From assembly GCA_900168235.1 (NCBI GenBank), contig FUZG01000007.1:62001-126000 (forward strand): 64,000 nt of DNA, in the 5' to 3' direction. A program made the translations under genes and the position numbers. Source of the stretch: Lachnospiraceae bacterium (lineage in GTDB: Bacteria > Bacillota > Clostridia > Lachnospirales > Lachnospiraceae). The notes beneath the pieces are model-generated. The model was not told the DNA's origin and searched no databases. It was given only the letters and a program-made list of their open reading frames with translations. Positions 1 through 7,923 of this stretch are shown here, in pieces; position 1 is the stretch's first letter, and each line of letters begins with the position of its first letter.

Positions 1-1
1 T

Positions 2-802
2 AAGGATATCTTTCCGCAGAACGCAGTCGACCTTAAGATGATGGGAGACGGAGGACTTCTGCATCGCTATTTCAGGCAGATGGAGCGGAAGCTTTACAGG
101 GATTCTGATGTGATAGGATGTATGTCAGATGCTAATCTAAGATATATCCGCGAGAAAGAATCCTATATTCCGTCCGACAAGCTTGAGATATTCCCTAATA
201 CGGTACGTATACTTCCTGAGCAGGCAGAGACCGTAGAAGAAGATGATAAAAAACCTGTGACATTTATGTTCGGAGGAAATCTCGGACGGCCTCAGGCGGT
301 GGATTTTCTGCTTGAAGGCATCAAAGCACTGAAAGACTTCGAAGACGCAAGGTTTTTATTTATAGGTGACGGAACAGAAGCCGGAAGGATCAGAGAATTT
401 ATCGATAAAGAAAAACCGCGGAATTTAGTATTAGAGCAGCAGCTTCCGCGGGATGAATATGAAAAGCGTCTGGCTGAAGCAGATATAGGAATCGTATCCC
501 TGAGTCCCGACTTTACGATCCCGAACTATCCTTCGAGGATCCTGTCATACATGCAGCTCGCAAAGCCTGTATTTGCCGTGACAGACCGGGCAACGGATAT
601 CCACGCGCTGGTAACATATGAGGCAAGATGCGGATGGTGGTGCGCTTCCGATGATGTGGAAGGCTTCTGCAATACCGTGAAAAAGATCACGGCTGACAGA
701 GCGCAGTTCAGAGAACTCGGAAGGAACGGCAGAAATTATCTTACAGAGCACTTTGACGTAAAGAGATCCGTTAAATTACTGGAAGAAGCCGCAAAGAGAT
801 AA
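2..802 (+). CDS. Glycosyltransferase family 4, WbuB-like, 5' truncated by window
   Basis: The reading frame is open from base 2, so the gene starts before the window; the ATG at 38 is internal. About 266 residues of the C-terminal GT-B half are visible. They include the donor-domain opening (FGGNLGRPQAVDFLLEGI), the GDGTEAGR loop, and the IPNYPSRILSYMQLAKPV stretch typical of nucleotide-sugar binding in WbuB-type GT4 enzymes. It lies 53 bp upstream of the fnlA-fnlB-fnlC set. In E. coli O26 and Staphylococcus type 5/8 capsule loci a WbuB/CapL-like enzyme transfers L-FucNAc, so transfer of that sugar is a reasonable inference from context. Acceptor and linkage cannot be read from sequence. Confidence 0.85.
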   Translation, partial: KDIFPQNAVDLKMMGDGGLLHRYFRQMERKLYRDSDVIGCMSDANLRYIREKESYIPSDKLEIFPNTVRILPEQAETVEEDDKKPVTFMFGGNLGRPQAVDFLLEGIKALKDFEDARFLFIGDGTEAGRIREFIDKEKPRNLVLEQQLPRDEYEKRLAEADIGIVSLSPDFTIPNYPSRILSYMQLAKPVFAVTDRATDIHALVTYEARCGWWCASDDVEGFCNTVKKITADRAQFRELGRNGRNYLTEHFDVKRSVKLLEEAAKR

Positions 803-855
803 GACTTAGTATCTGCGAGGGTACTGATTTATATAAGCCTAGAAAAGAGGATATT

Positions 856-1896
856 GTGAACGAATCAATTTTTGATGGAAAGACACTGATGATCACAGGC
901 GGTACAGGTTCATTCGGAAACGCTGTACTTAAGAGATTTCTAAATACAGGGATCAAGGAGATCCGCATATTCTCAAGAGATGAAAAGAAACAGGATGATA
1001 TGCGCCATCTCTACAACAATCCGAAGATCAAGTATTACATCGGTAATGTACGTTCCCTGCAGTCTCTTGAAGATGCAATGTACGGCGTAGATTATATCTT
1101 CCATGCGGCTGCATTAAAGCAGGTTCCGAGCTGTGAGTTCTTCCCGGTAGAAGCAGTAAAGACAAATGTCATCGGTACTGACAACATGCTCACTGCGGCT
1201 ATTCATGCGGGTGTAAAAAAGGTAGTATGCCTTTCAACAGATAAGGCTGCATACCCTATTAATGCGATGGGAACCAGTAAGGCTATGATGGAGAAAGTAT
1301 TTGTAGCAAAGAGCCGTACCATTGAGCCTGAGCATACACTTATCTGCGGAACCCGTTACGGCAATGTAATGTGCTCACGCGGTTCTGTTATCCCGCTTTT
1401 CATTGATCAGATCATGGAAGGCAGACCGATCACTATCACAGAGCCGAAGATGACACGTTTCATCATGTCTCTGGAAGAAGCTGTTGAGCTCGTGCTTTAC
1501 GCCTTTGAAAACGCACATACAGGTGACATCATGGTTCAGAAGGCTCCGGCATGTACCATCGAGGTACTGGCTGAGGCTGTTAAGCAGCTTTTCCATGCAG
1601 AGGATCATGAGACACGTGTGATCGGTGTACGTCATGGCGAAAAGATGGCTGAGACGCTTCTTACCAGCGAAGAGTGTGCAAGAGCTATCGATGAGGGAAA
1701 TTTCTACAGAGTTCCGTCCGACAACAGAGACCTGAATTATGATAAATACTTCATCAAAGGCAATACAGAGAGACCGAAGTTTGATACATTTAACTCTGAC
1801 AACACAACTATCCTCGATGTAGAGGGAGTTAAGAAGAAGCTTCTTGAGCTTGAGTATATCCATGAGAGACTGAGAGAGGCCGGTATAGAAGAATGA
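856..1896 (+). CDS. fnlA: UDP-GlcNAc 4,6-dehydratase (5-inverting), FnlA/CapE/WbjB family
   Basis: 346 residues, the usual length for CapE/FnlA. The GTG start at 856 is chosen because AGAGG (846-850) precedes it and the protein begins just before the Rossmann motif GGTGSFG at residues 15-21. The active-site segment reads STDKAAYPINAMGTSK: Met replaces the Tyr of the common SDR YxxxK motif, which is characteristic of the CapE/PseB/FlaA1 group. Known family role: UDP-GlcNAc to UDP-2-acetamido-2,6-dideoxy-beta-L-arabino-4-hexulose, the first step to UDP-L-FucNAc. It overlaps the next gene by 4 bp (ATGA), so the two are translationally coupled. The same product is also the entry point of pseudaminic acid synthesis (see the PseG-like fusion at 15043). 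Confidence 0.93.
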   Translation: MNESIFDGKTLMITGGTGSFGNAVLKRFLNTGIKEIRIFSRDEKKQDDMRHLYNNPKIKYYIGNVRSLQSLEDAMYGVDYIFHAAALKQVPSCEFFPVEAVKTNVIGTDNMLTAAIHAGVKKVVCLSTDKAAYPINAMGTSKAMMEKVFVAKSRTIEPEHTLICGTRYGNVMCSRGSVIPLFIDQIMEGRPITITEPKMTRFIMSLEEAVELVLYAFENAHTGDIMVQKAPACTIEVLAEAVKQLFHAEDHETRVIGVRHGEKMAETLLTSEECARAIDEGNFYRVPSDNRDLNYDKYFIKGNTERPKFDTFNSDNTTILDVEGVKKKLLELEYIHERLREAGIEE

Positions 1897-3011
1897 AGAT
1901 CTTAGTTACAGGTGCTAATGGCTTTCTCGGACGAAATCTCGTCTGGAACTTAAGAAATGCAGGGTATACGGATATTTACGAATTTACCCGTGAGTCTTCT
2001 GATGAAGACCTGAAAAAATATACTGCTGACTGTGAGTTTGTTTTTCACCTTGCAGGAGTGAACCGCCCTCAGGACCCGTCTGAGTTCATGACAGGTAATG
2101 CAGGACTTACCAAAAGGCTTTTAGAGCTCCTGGAGGAGCATAAAAACTTCGTTCCGGTACTTTTATCATCATCCACTCAGGCAGGGCTTAATAACGCCTA
2201 CGGCGCGTCCAAAAGAGCTGCTGAGGAAGAAGTATTCGTATACGGAAAAGAATATGATGTTCCCGTGTATGTTTACCGTTTCCCGAACCTTTTCGGAAAG
2301 TGGAGCAGACCGAATTACAACACAGTTATCGCAACCTTCTGTCACAATATCGCCCGTGACTTTCCGATAAGCATAATTGATCCTGAGACACTGCTTCATC
2401 TCGCATACGTTGATGATGTGGTAGACCAGTTCCTGCGTATACTTAAGACCGGCATACGTCTCCCGGCAGGAGAGTTTGTGGTATTCCCGCCGAACCTTGT
2501 GTATGACGTGAAGCTCGGCGATATCGCAAAGTATATCTATGGATTCAAGGAGAGCCGTGAAAGCCTCCAGGTGCCTGATATGAAGGATCCTTTCAGAAAG
2601 AAGCTGTACAGCACTTATCTCAGCTTCCTTCCGGAAGATGCTTTTTCATATCCGCTGGATATGCACGTTGACAACAGGGGTTCATTCACAGAGTTCCTGA
2701 AATCTCCTGAGAGAGGACAGGTCAGCGTGAATATAAGCCATCCCGGCATCACAAAGGGACAGCACTGGCACAATTCGAAGAATGAGAAATTCCTTGTGGT
2801 TAAGGGAAAAGGTCTTATACAGTTCAGAAAGATCGGAACCGATGAGATCATTGATTATCATGTGTCCGGCGACAAGCTGGAAGTGATCGACATTCCCACA
2901 GGCTATACCCACAACATCATAAACGAAGGTGACGAAGATATGGTCACTGTTATGTGGGCAAATGAGGTATTTGATCCGGGACATCCGGATACTTTTGCAG
3001 AGCCTGTTTAA
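1893..3011 (+). CDS. fnlB: Bifunctional epimerase/reductase for UDP-L-FucNAc synthesis, FnlB/CapF/WbjC
   Basis: 372 residues with two parts. The N-terminal SDR domain has the glycine motif GANGFLG (residues 7-13) and YGASK (Y103, K107). The C-terminal cupin, from about residue 245, has the metal-binding GQHWH near residue 290 and PTGYTHNI further on. This SDR-plus-cupin order is diagnostic of CapF/FnlB: the cupin epimerises C3 of the 4-keto sugar and the SDR domain reduces it to UDP-N-acetyl-L-talosamine-type intermediates. It is coupled to fnlA by a 4-bp overlap and followed after 61 bp by fnlC. Confidence 0.94.
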   Translation: MKILVTGANGFLGRNLVWNLRNAGYTDIYEFTRESSDEDLKKYTADCEFVFHLAGVNRPQDPSEFMTGNAGLTKRLLELLEEHKNFVPVLLSSSTQAGLNNAYGASKRAAEEEVFVYGKEYDVPVYVYRFPNLFGKWSRPNYNTVIATFCHNIARDFPISIIDPETLLHLAYVDDVVDQFLRILKTGIRLPAGEFVVFPPNLVYDVKLGDIAKYIYGFKESRESLQVPDMKDPFRKKLYSTYLSFLPEDAFSYPLDMHVDNRGSFTEFLKSPERGQVSVNISHPGITKGQHWHNSKNEKFLVVKGKGLIQFRKIGTDEIIDYHVSGDKLEVIDIPTGYTHNIINEGDEDMVTVMWANEVFDPGHPDTFAEPV

Positions 3012-3072
3012 GTGCTCCGAGCTCGGAGCCTGACCATAAATCGCAGTAAGGGTTGGAGGAACTGACATAAAA

Positions 3073-4200
3073 ATGAGCAAGCTTAAATTAATGACAATCC
3101 TTGGCACACGTCCGGAGATCATCAGACTTTCTGCTGTGATCAAGTGTGCTGATAAATATTTTGATCATGTTCTGGTCCACACAGGACAGAATTATGATTA
3201 CACTCTGAATGAGATCTTTTTCAGTGATCTGGGACTCCGTCAGCCGGATTATTATCTGGAGAGCGTTGGTAAGGATCTTGGTGAGACAATGGGAAATATC
3301 ATTGCAAAGTCCTATTCTCTCATGCAGGAAGTTAAGCCGGATGCACTGCTGATCCTTGGTGATACAAATTCTGCTCTCGCCGCAATAAGCGCAAAGAGAT
3401 TAAAGATACCGATCTTCCACATGGAAGCCGGAAACCGCTGCTGGGATTGGAATGTTTCAGAGATGATAAACAGAAAGATCGTAGATCATATCTCCGATAT
3501 CAACATGCCCTACACAGAGCACTCCAGAAGATATCTCCTCTCAGAGGGAATCGACGGCAAGACAATGTTTGTCACCGGCTCACCCATGAAGGAAGTGTTC
3601 AACACATATAAGGACAAGATCGAGGCATCAGACGTGCTCCAGCGCCTCGGACTCGAGTCTCAGAAGTATATCCTCGTAAGTGCACACCGCGAGGAAAATA
3701 TCGATCTCGAAGAGAATTTCATGTCTCTCATGAATGCTATAAACGGCATTGCAGAGAAGTATCAGATGCCTGTTATCTACTCTACACATCCCCGTTCAAT
3801 GAAGTTCATTGAAAAGAGACAGTTTAAGTTCCATCCGCTGGTTCAGAACATGAAGCCCTTCGGATATATGGACTATAACAAGCTTCAGAAAAATGCTTTC
3901 TGCGTACTTTCTGATTCAGGTACGCTTTCTGAGGAGTCAGCAATGCTGAACTTCCCGGGAGTGCTCATCCGTACATCAACAGAGCGTCCTGAGGTTCTTG
4001 ACAAGGGAACTATCGTTATCGGCGGTATCAAGCAGGAAGACGTAGAGCAGGCAGTAGAGCTTGCAGTAGCTATGTTTGAAAATCAGGAACCTGTTGTTGA
4101 GGCTGAGGACTATGCAGACAACAACGTTTCCGTAAAGGTTATCAAGATAATCCAGAGTTATACAAAGATCGTAAATGAGACAGTATGGCTTAAGCACTGA
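3073..4200 (+). CDS. fnlC: UDP-HexNAc 2-epimerase, FnlC/CapG/WbjD
   Basis: 375 residues, matching non-hydrolysing UDP-GlcNAc 2-epimerases. Visible family motifs are GTRPEIIRLSAVIK near the start, HTGQNYDYTLNEIFF, ILGDTNSAL, HMEAGNRCWDWNVSEMINRKI, and SAHREENID followed by SDSGTLSEE. The NRCWDWNVSE variant is of the CapG type, which makes UDP-L-FucNAc by 2-epimerisation in the last step of the pathway. WecB of enterobacterial ECA is the related alternative. The position directly after fnlA and fnlB supports the FnlC assignment. AGGA at 3056-3060 in TTGGAGGAACTG is the likely ribosome site for the ATG at 3073. Confidence 0.92.
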   Translation: MSKLKLMTILGTRPEIIRLSAVIKCADKYFDHVLVHTGQNYDYTLNEIFFSDLGLRQPDYYLESVGKDLGETMGNIIAKSYSLMQEVKPDALLILGDTNSALAAISAKRLKIPIFHMEAGNRCWDWNVSEMINRKIVDHISDINMPYTEHSRRYLLSEGIDGKTMFVTGSPMKEVFNTYKDKIEASDVLQRLGLESQKYILVSAHREENIDLEENFMSLMNAINGIAEKYQMPVIYSTHPRSMKFIEKRQFKFHPLVQNMKPFGYMDYNKLQKNAFCVLSDSGTLSEESAMLNFPGVLIRTSTERPEVLDKGTIVIGGIKQEDVEQAVELAVAMFENQEPVVEAEDYADNNVSVKVIKIIQSYTKIVNETVWLKH

Positions 4201-4235
4201 TCGATACAGTGCATGCAGCACAGGAGGAACCATAC

Positions 4236-5360
4236 ATGAGGATCGTAGTATTGGATATCGCAGCAAGTAAGACCGGAGCGCTTACCGTGCTCCAGGATTT
4301 TGCTGCTTATGTACAGAAAAATGCATGTGAACATGAATGGTTCTTTGTAACCGGAGCTGAGGGACTTCTGACAGAGTCTCCGGATGCTCCGGATTTTCAT
4401 GTTATCGTAAGGTCAGACGTAAAGAAGTCAAAAATGCACCGTCTTGCCTTTGATTCTGTGAGTGGTGCGGAGTTCCTCTCAGACTTAAAACCTGATGTGG
4501 TGCTGTCGCTCCAGAATACTCTTCCCAAGGGAACAGAAAAGCTAAAAAAGGATGACGGCTCAAAGGTCCGCACGGTGCTCTATGTGCATCAGCCTCTTGG
4601 CTTTCAGAAAACAAAAAAGTTTTCGTTTTTGAAAGCGGGAGAGCGTGAGCTTGCAATGTACCAGTATCTCATTGCAAATAACATCGACAGCTCCATAAAA
4701 AAAGCAGATCACGTGATCGTCCAGACTGACTGGATGAAAAAAGCTGTAATGGAAAAGGACGGGATCCCGGAAGAGCGGATATCAGCAGTGCTTCCGAATG
4801 TTGAGGATCTGTCGGGATTTTTTGATGAGTCAGTATCATGGAAGCCGGGAAACTTTATCTTCCCTGCGGGACCTATCTACTACAAAAATCACCGGGTTAT
4901 CCTTGAAGCGTCAAAGATCCTTAGAAATGAAGGCCTTGACGGCTTCAAGACCTGCTTTACGCTGGAACCTACTGACCTTCCGTGGGTCAGAGACGATGAC
5001 TGGAGCATAGATACCATTGAGTGGCTCGGCTCCCTTCCGAAAGCCGAGCTCATGAGACGGTATCAGACTTCTACGCTTATCTTCCCGTCATATATCGAGA
5101 CTTTCGGTTATCCACCGGCAGAGGCACGGCAGTTTGGCGTACCGGTTCTTGCGGCAGATACTCCGTTTACACGTGAAGTCCTTTTCGGATACGATAATGC
5201 GCGGTTCTTTGATCCGTTTAGCCCGGAAGAGCTGGCTCAGCTTATGAGAAAGATCATCAGGCAGGAGATAAGCCCCGTTAAGCCTGAATTTGCAGCAGCA
5301 ACAGAGTCATCATGGAAAAAGATAGTGGCTCTTGCAGCAGAGGGAGAAATCAGCAGATGA
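4236..5360 (+). CDS. Glycosyltransferase, GT4-like
   Basis: 374 residues from the ATG at 4236. An upstream GTG (4209) is in frame, but AGGAGG at 4222-4227 sits 8 bases before 4236, so 4236 is preferred. The protein begins MRIVVLDIAASKTGALTV and has a GT-B layout with a donor-domain segment (FIFPAGPIYYKNHRVILEA) and a C-terminal signature PSYIETFGYPPAEARQFGVPVLAA, the E-x7-E-like region of GT4. The end overlaps the next gene by ATGA. It sits between the L-FucNAc genes and the polymerase, so it probably adds a sugar to the same repeat unit; donor and acceptor are unknown. Confidence 0.85.
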   Translation: MRIVVLDIAASKTGALTVLQDFAAYVQKNACEHEWFFVTGAEGLLTESPDAPDFHVIVRSDVKKSKMHRLAFDSVSGAEFLSDLKPDVVLSLQNTLPKGTEKLKKDDGSKVRTVLYVHQPLGFQKTKKFSFLKAGERELAMYQYLIANNIDSSIKKADHVIVQTDWMKKAVMEKDGIPEERISAVLPNVEDLSGFFDESVSWKPGNFIFPAGPIYYKNHRVILEASKILRNEGLDGFKTCFTLEPTDLPWVRDDDWSIDTIEWLGSLPKAELMRRYQTSTLIFPSYIETFGYPPAEARQFGVPVLAADTPFTREVLFGYDNARFFDPFSPEELAQLMRKIIRQEISPVKPEFAAATESSWKKIVALAAEGEISR

Positions 5361-6586
5361 AAGAAAAAGCAATGTTTTTAGCAGGTGAATGGTATTATCC
5401 TGCGATACTGCTCGTATATGTACTGAGCCTTATCTCACTGGATCTTATCCATCCCGGAGTTTTTTCAGCAGTGTTCATGCTGATATTTTGGGCATCTCTT
5501 GCTGTATTTGCTGTGAATAAGCGGGATATGATAAAGGATATTTTTAAGAAAGCCCCCGCAGTGGATGTTATAATGTGCCTTTGGCTACTGTACAATATTT
5601 TGTCAGGTATATGGACTGTGCTGGGCTCCAAAATGCCGGTGTCCGTATATCTCGGAGAGCTTTTCACAACAGCACTCCCCATGGGATTTTATTTTCTCGG
5701 ACGATTCTCTGAAAAAAGAGACACTTTCCACAGGAACTTTGTCCTTGCGGTGGCAGCCATCGGTATCCTCGGTATAGTGCTCTATATCACAGCACCGCAG
5801 TTTTATATAAACTATCTGTTCCGTCTGGAATATGTTTCGCTTCCTGATGCGCCTACGATGCGTGTCCGCATGCATTCCGTTATCGGAAGTACCCTCATGG
5901 GCTTTTTATCTGCGGCTGCGATGCTGTCCGCTGCCCACTTTTTTATAGAGTCAGAGGGAAAAAAGGGAAAGATCATATTCTTTTTCTGTGCTTTCCTTGC
6001 GTTTTTCAGTAATCAGAGAGCCGCAATGGTGGCAGCTATCGTGATAGTTCTGTACATGAATTATCTCGTGTTCTTCACCTTTGACATGCTGCCGAAGAAG
6101 TATTTTGCAGTTGAGTGCAGTATCCTGGCAGCGGGATTTTTTGGTCTCCTCATTTTGTTCAGAGGAGCGTTTGCAAAGGTTTATGCCCGTCTCGTGTCTC
6201 TCCCCGGAGCCATCGGACAGCGTTCCGACCAGTGGGTAGGCGCAGCAAATAACATGTTCAGCAAGTGGCTCGGAAACGGTCTTGGCGCAAACGGACACAG
6301 AGCCATCGGATACACGAAGCATCTCATCGCAGACGGCGGACTGGCAAAGCTTTACGTAGAAATGGGCATTATCGGAACATCACTTTTTGTATTCCTGATG
6401 CTCCTGGTATTAAAAAAAGGTTTCAAAAATCTTAAAGCTTCAGCACCGGAAGTGGGTGTTATAATCGTTACACTCCTTATCTCGATAGGTTCAAATATGA
6501 TGAGCTTTGCACTGGCAGTGCCTGTATTTTATTACGCAATAGGCGCTATAGCGAAAGAAGCAGAGCGCGGAGAAATAGATTCATGA
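5357..6586 (+). CDS. O-antigen polymerase/ligase-like membrane protein (Wzy-like)
   Basis: 409 residues from the ATG at 5357, which overlaps the previous stop (ATGA); AGGGAG at 5341-5346 is the likely ribosome site. An in-frame ATG at 5312 would overlap the previous gene further and has no site. There are about ten hydrophobic segments, starting WYYPAILLVYVLSLISLDLI, with a larger polar loop in the second half (YARLVSLPGAIGQRSDQWVGAANNMF). The segment WLGNGLGANGHRAIG with GxGxGxxxH-like spacing resembles the O-antigen ligase/Wzy_C signature. Wzy proteins diverge strongly, so the call rests on topology, this segment and context. WaaL-type ligase is the alternative. Confidence 0.75.
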   Translation: MKEKAMFLAGEWYYPAILLVYVLSLISLDLIHPGVFSAVFMLIFWASLAVFAVNKRDMIKDIFKKAPAVDVIMCLWLLYNILSGIWTVLGSKMPVSVYLGELFTTALPMGFYFLGRFSEKRDTFHRNFVLAVAAIGILGIVLYITAPQFYINYLFRLEYVSLPDAPTMRVRMHSVIGSTLMGFLSAAAMLSAAHFFIESEGKKGKIIFFFCAFLAFFSNQRAAMVAAIVIVLYMNYLVFFTFDMLPKKYFAVECSILAAGFFGLLILFRGAFAKVYARLVSLPGAIGQRSDQWVGAANNMFSKWLGNGLGANGHRAIGYTKHLIADGGLAKLYVEMGIIGTSLFVFLMLLVLKKGFKNLKASAPEVGVIIVTLLISIGSNMMSFALAVPVFYYAIGAIAKEAERGEIDS

Positions 6587-7686
6587 AGATCATAGCTATG
6601 TACCTTCCCCAGTATCACACTTTTCCTGAAAATGATGAGTGGTGGGGAAAGGGCTACACAGAGTGGACTGCTGTAAAAAGGGCAAAACCGCTCTTTAACG
6701 GACATAACCAGCCGGAAGTACCTCTTGACGGATATTACGATCTGGTAAATGACCAGCCTGAAACCTTTAAGAGACAGGCAGAACTTGCGGAAAAGTACGG
6801 AGTTTACGGCTTTTCTTTTTACCAGTACTGGTTCAGGGGCAGACAGCTCATGGAAAAGCCTATGGAGATACTGCTGTCCCATCCTGAGATAAAGCTGAAT
6901 TACTGCATCGCATGGGCGAATGAAACCTGGACCCGCACATGGTACGGTCTTCAGGAAAATGTACTCATGGCACAGGAATACGGAGAAGAAGCGGACTGGA
7001 AAAAACACTTTGAGTATAACCTTCGTTTTTTCAGGGATCCGAGATACATAAAGGTCGGAAACAGACCTGTTTTTCAGATTTACAGGACTCATGACATAGA
7101 GAAGCTTTCTGAAATGAAAGCCTGTTGGGACCGTCTCGCTGTTGAGGCAGGATTTGACGGACTTTTTTGGATCGGCGGAAATACAGCCCAGGAATCCGAT
7201 AAGAGACGAGATATCATGGACGGCTGGTACGATTTTGAACCGGGACGTACATTAAATCACCATTTCAGCAGGATAAGGCGCTTTAAGTACATTTTAGCTA
7301 TATGTTTCCGTCATATCAGGAACATGGCGGTATCAAAGCTCACCGGAGGAAAAGGACGGATGATCGTCGAGAGACGCATCCCCATAAGGTGGATCCTTGA
7401 CAGCATCGCATCCCGTCCCTACGAGGAAAATGAGTATCCGGGAATCATAGCAAAGTGGGACAACACTCCGAGGCGTGATTACAAGGGACTTATTTATACC
7501 GGAGCATCGCCTGAAGTATTTGAAAAGACGCTCCGCGCATTGAAAAATAAAGTGAGCGGACGGGAAAATGACTTTGTTTTCCTTAACGCATGGAATGAAT
7601 GGGGCGAAGGCGCCATGGTAGAGCCTACAGAACGCGACGGATATGCATGGCTTGAAGCGGTGAAAAGAGCGCAGAATAAAACTTAA
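6583..7686 (+). CDS. WbsX-like glycoside-hydrolase-99-like protein
   Basis: 367 residues, the standard length of the WbsX family (PF14307). It begins KIIAMYLPQYHTFPENDEWWGKGYTEW, and ends with the family hallmark FLNAWNEWGEGAMVEP. Internal landmarks are YGVYGFSFYQYWFRGRQLM and CIAWANETWTR. These proteins are common in O-antigen and cell-wall glycan loci. They resemble GH99 hydrolases but are often annotated as glycosyltransferases, and their reaction is not established. The ATGA overlap with the polymerase gene places it in the same operon. The stop at 7686 is the end of this coupled run: a 237-bp non-coding element follows. Confidence 0.9.
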   Translation: MKIIAMYLPQYHTFPENDEWWGKGYTEWTAVKRAKPLFNGHNQPEVPLDGYYDLVNDQPETFKRQAELAEKYGVYGFSFYQYWFRGRQLMEKPMEILLSHPEIKLNYCIAWANETWTRTWYGLQENVLMAQEYGEEADWKKHFEYNLRFFRDPRYIKVGNRPVFQIYRTHDIEKLSEMKACWDRLAVEAGFDGLFWIGGNTAQESDKRRDIMDGWYDFEPGRTLNHHFSRIRRFKYILAICFRHIRNMAVSKLTGGKGRMIVERRIPIRWILDSIASRPYEENEYPGIIAKWDNTPRRDYKGLIYTGASPEVFEKTLRALKNKVSGRENDFVFLNAWNEWGEGAMVEPTERDGYAWLEAVKRAQNKT

Positions 7687-7703
7687 ACTTGTGAAAACGT
7701 GAG

Positions 7704-7897
7704 TTCAGCTCGTGTAAATACCTCATGGAACAATCAGCCGGCAGCACTTAGCGAACACGCTGTCCGAATAGGTAATTTGTGCGAACTGTTTGAGCCGCTC
7801 ATGCGGCGAGTTTCGCACAAATTACCGTGTTTATGAGGACAGTGCGTGAGTTTAGTGTCTGTCCGAGCCGTGACATGAGGTCTTTACACGAGATGAA
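7704..7897. repeat. Long imperfect palindrome (element A)
   Basis: The gap between the WbsX-like gene and recQ folds back on itself over nearly its whole length. Outer arms: 7709-7727 (CTCGTGTAAATACCTCATG) against 7874-7892, with one mismatch. Inner arms: 7771-7785 (GGTAATTTGTGCGAA) against 7812-7826, perfect. Core: GCCGC 7794-7798 against GCGGC 7803-7807 around a TCAT loop. Partial pairing (CACGCTGTCC with GGACAGTGCGTG) links outer and inner arms. There is no run of T after the structure, so a simple terminator is unlikely. It may be a structured RNA leader or a miniature mobile element; no coding potential is seen. Confidence 0.75.
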
Positions 7898-7923
7898 CGT
7901 ATGGGTATGCCCAAAAGTAATAT

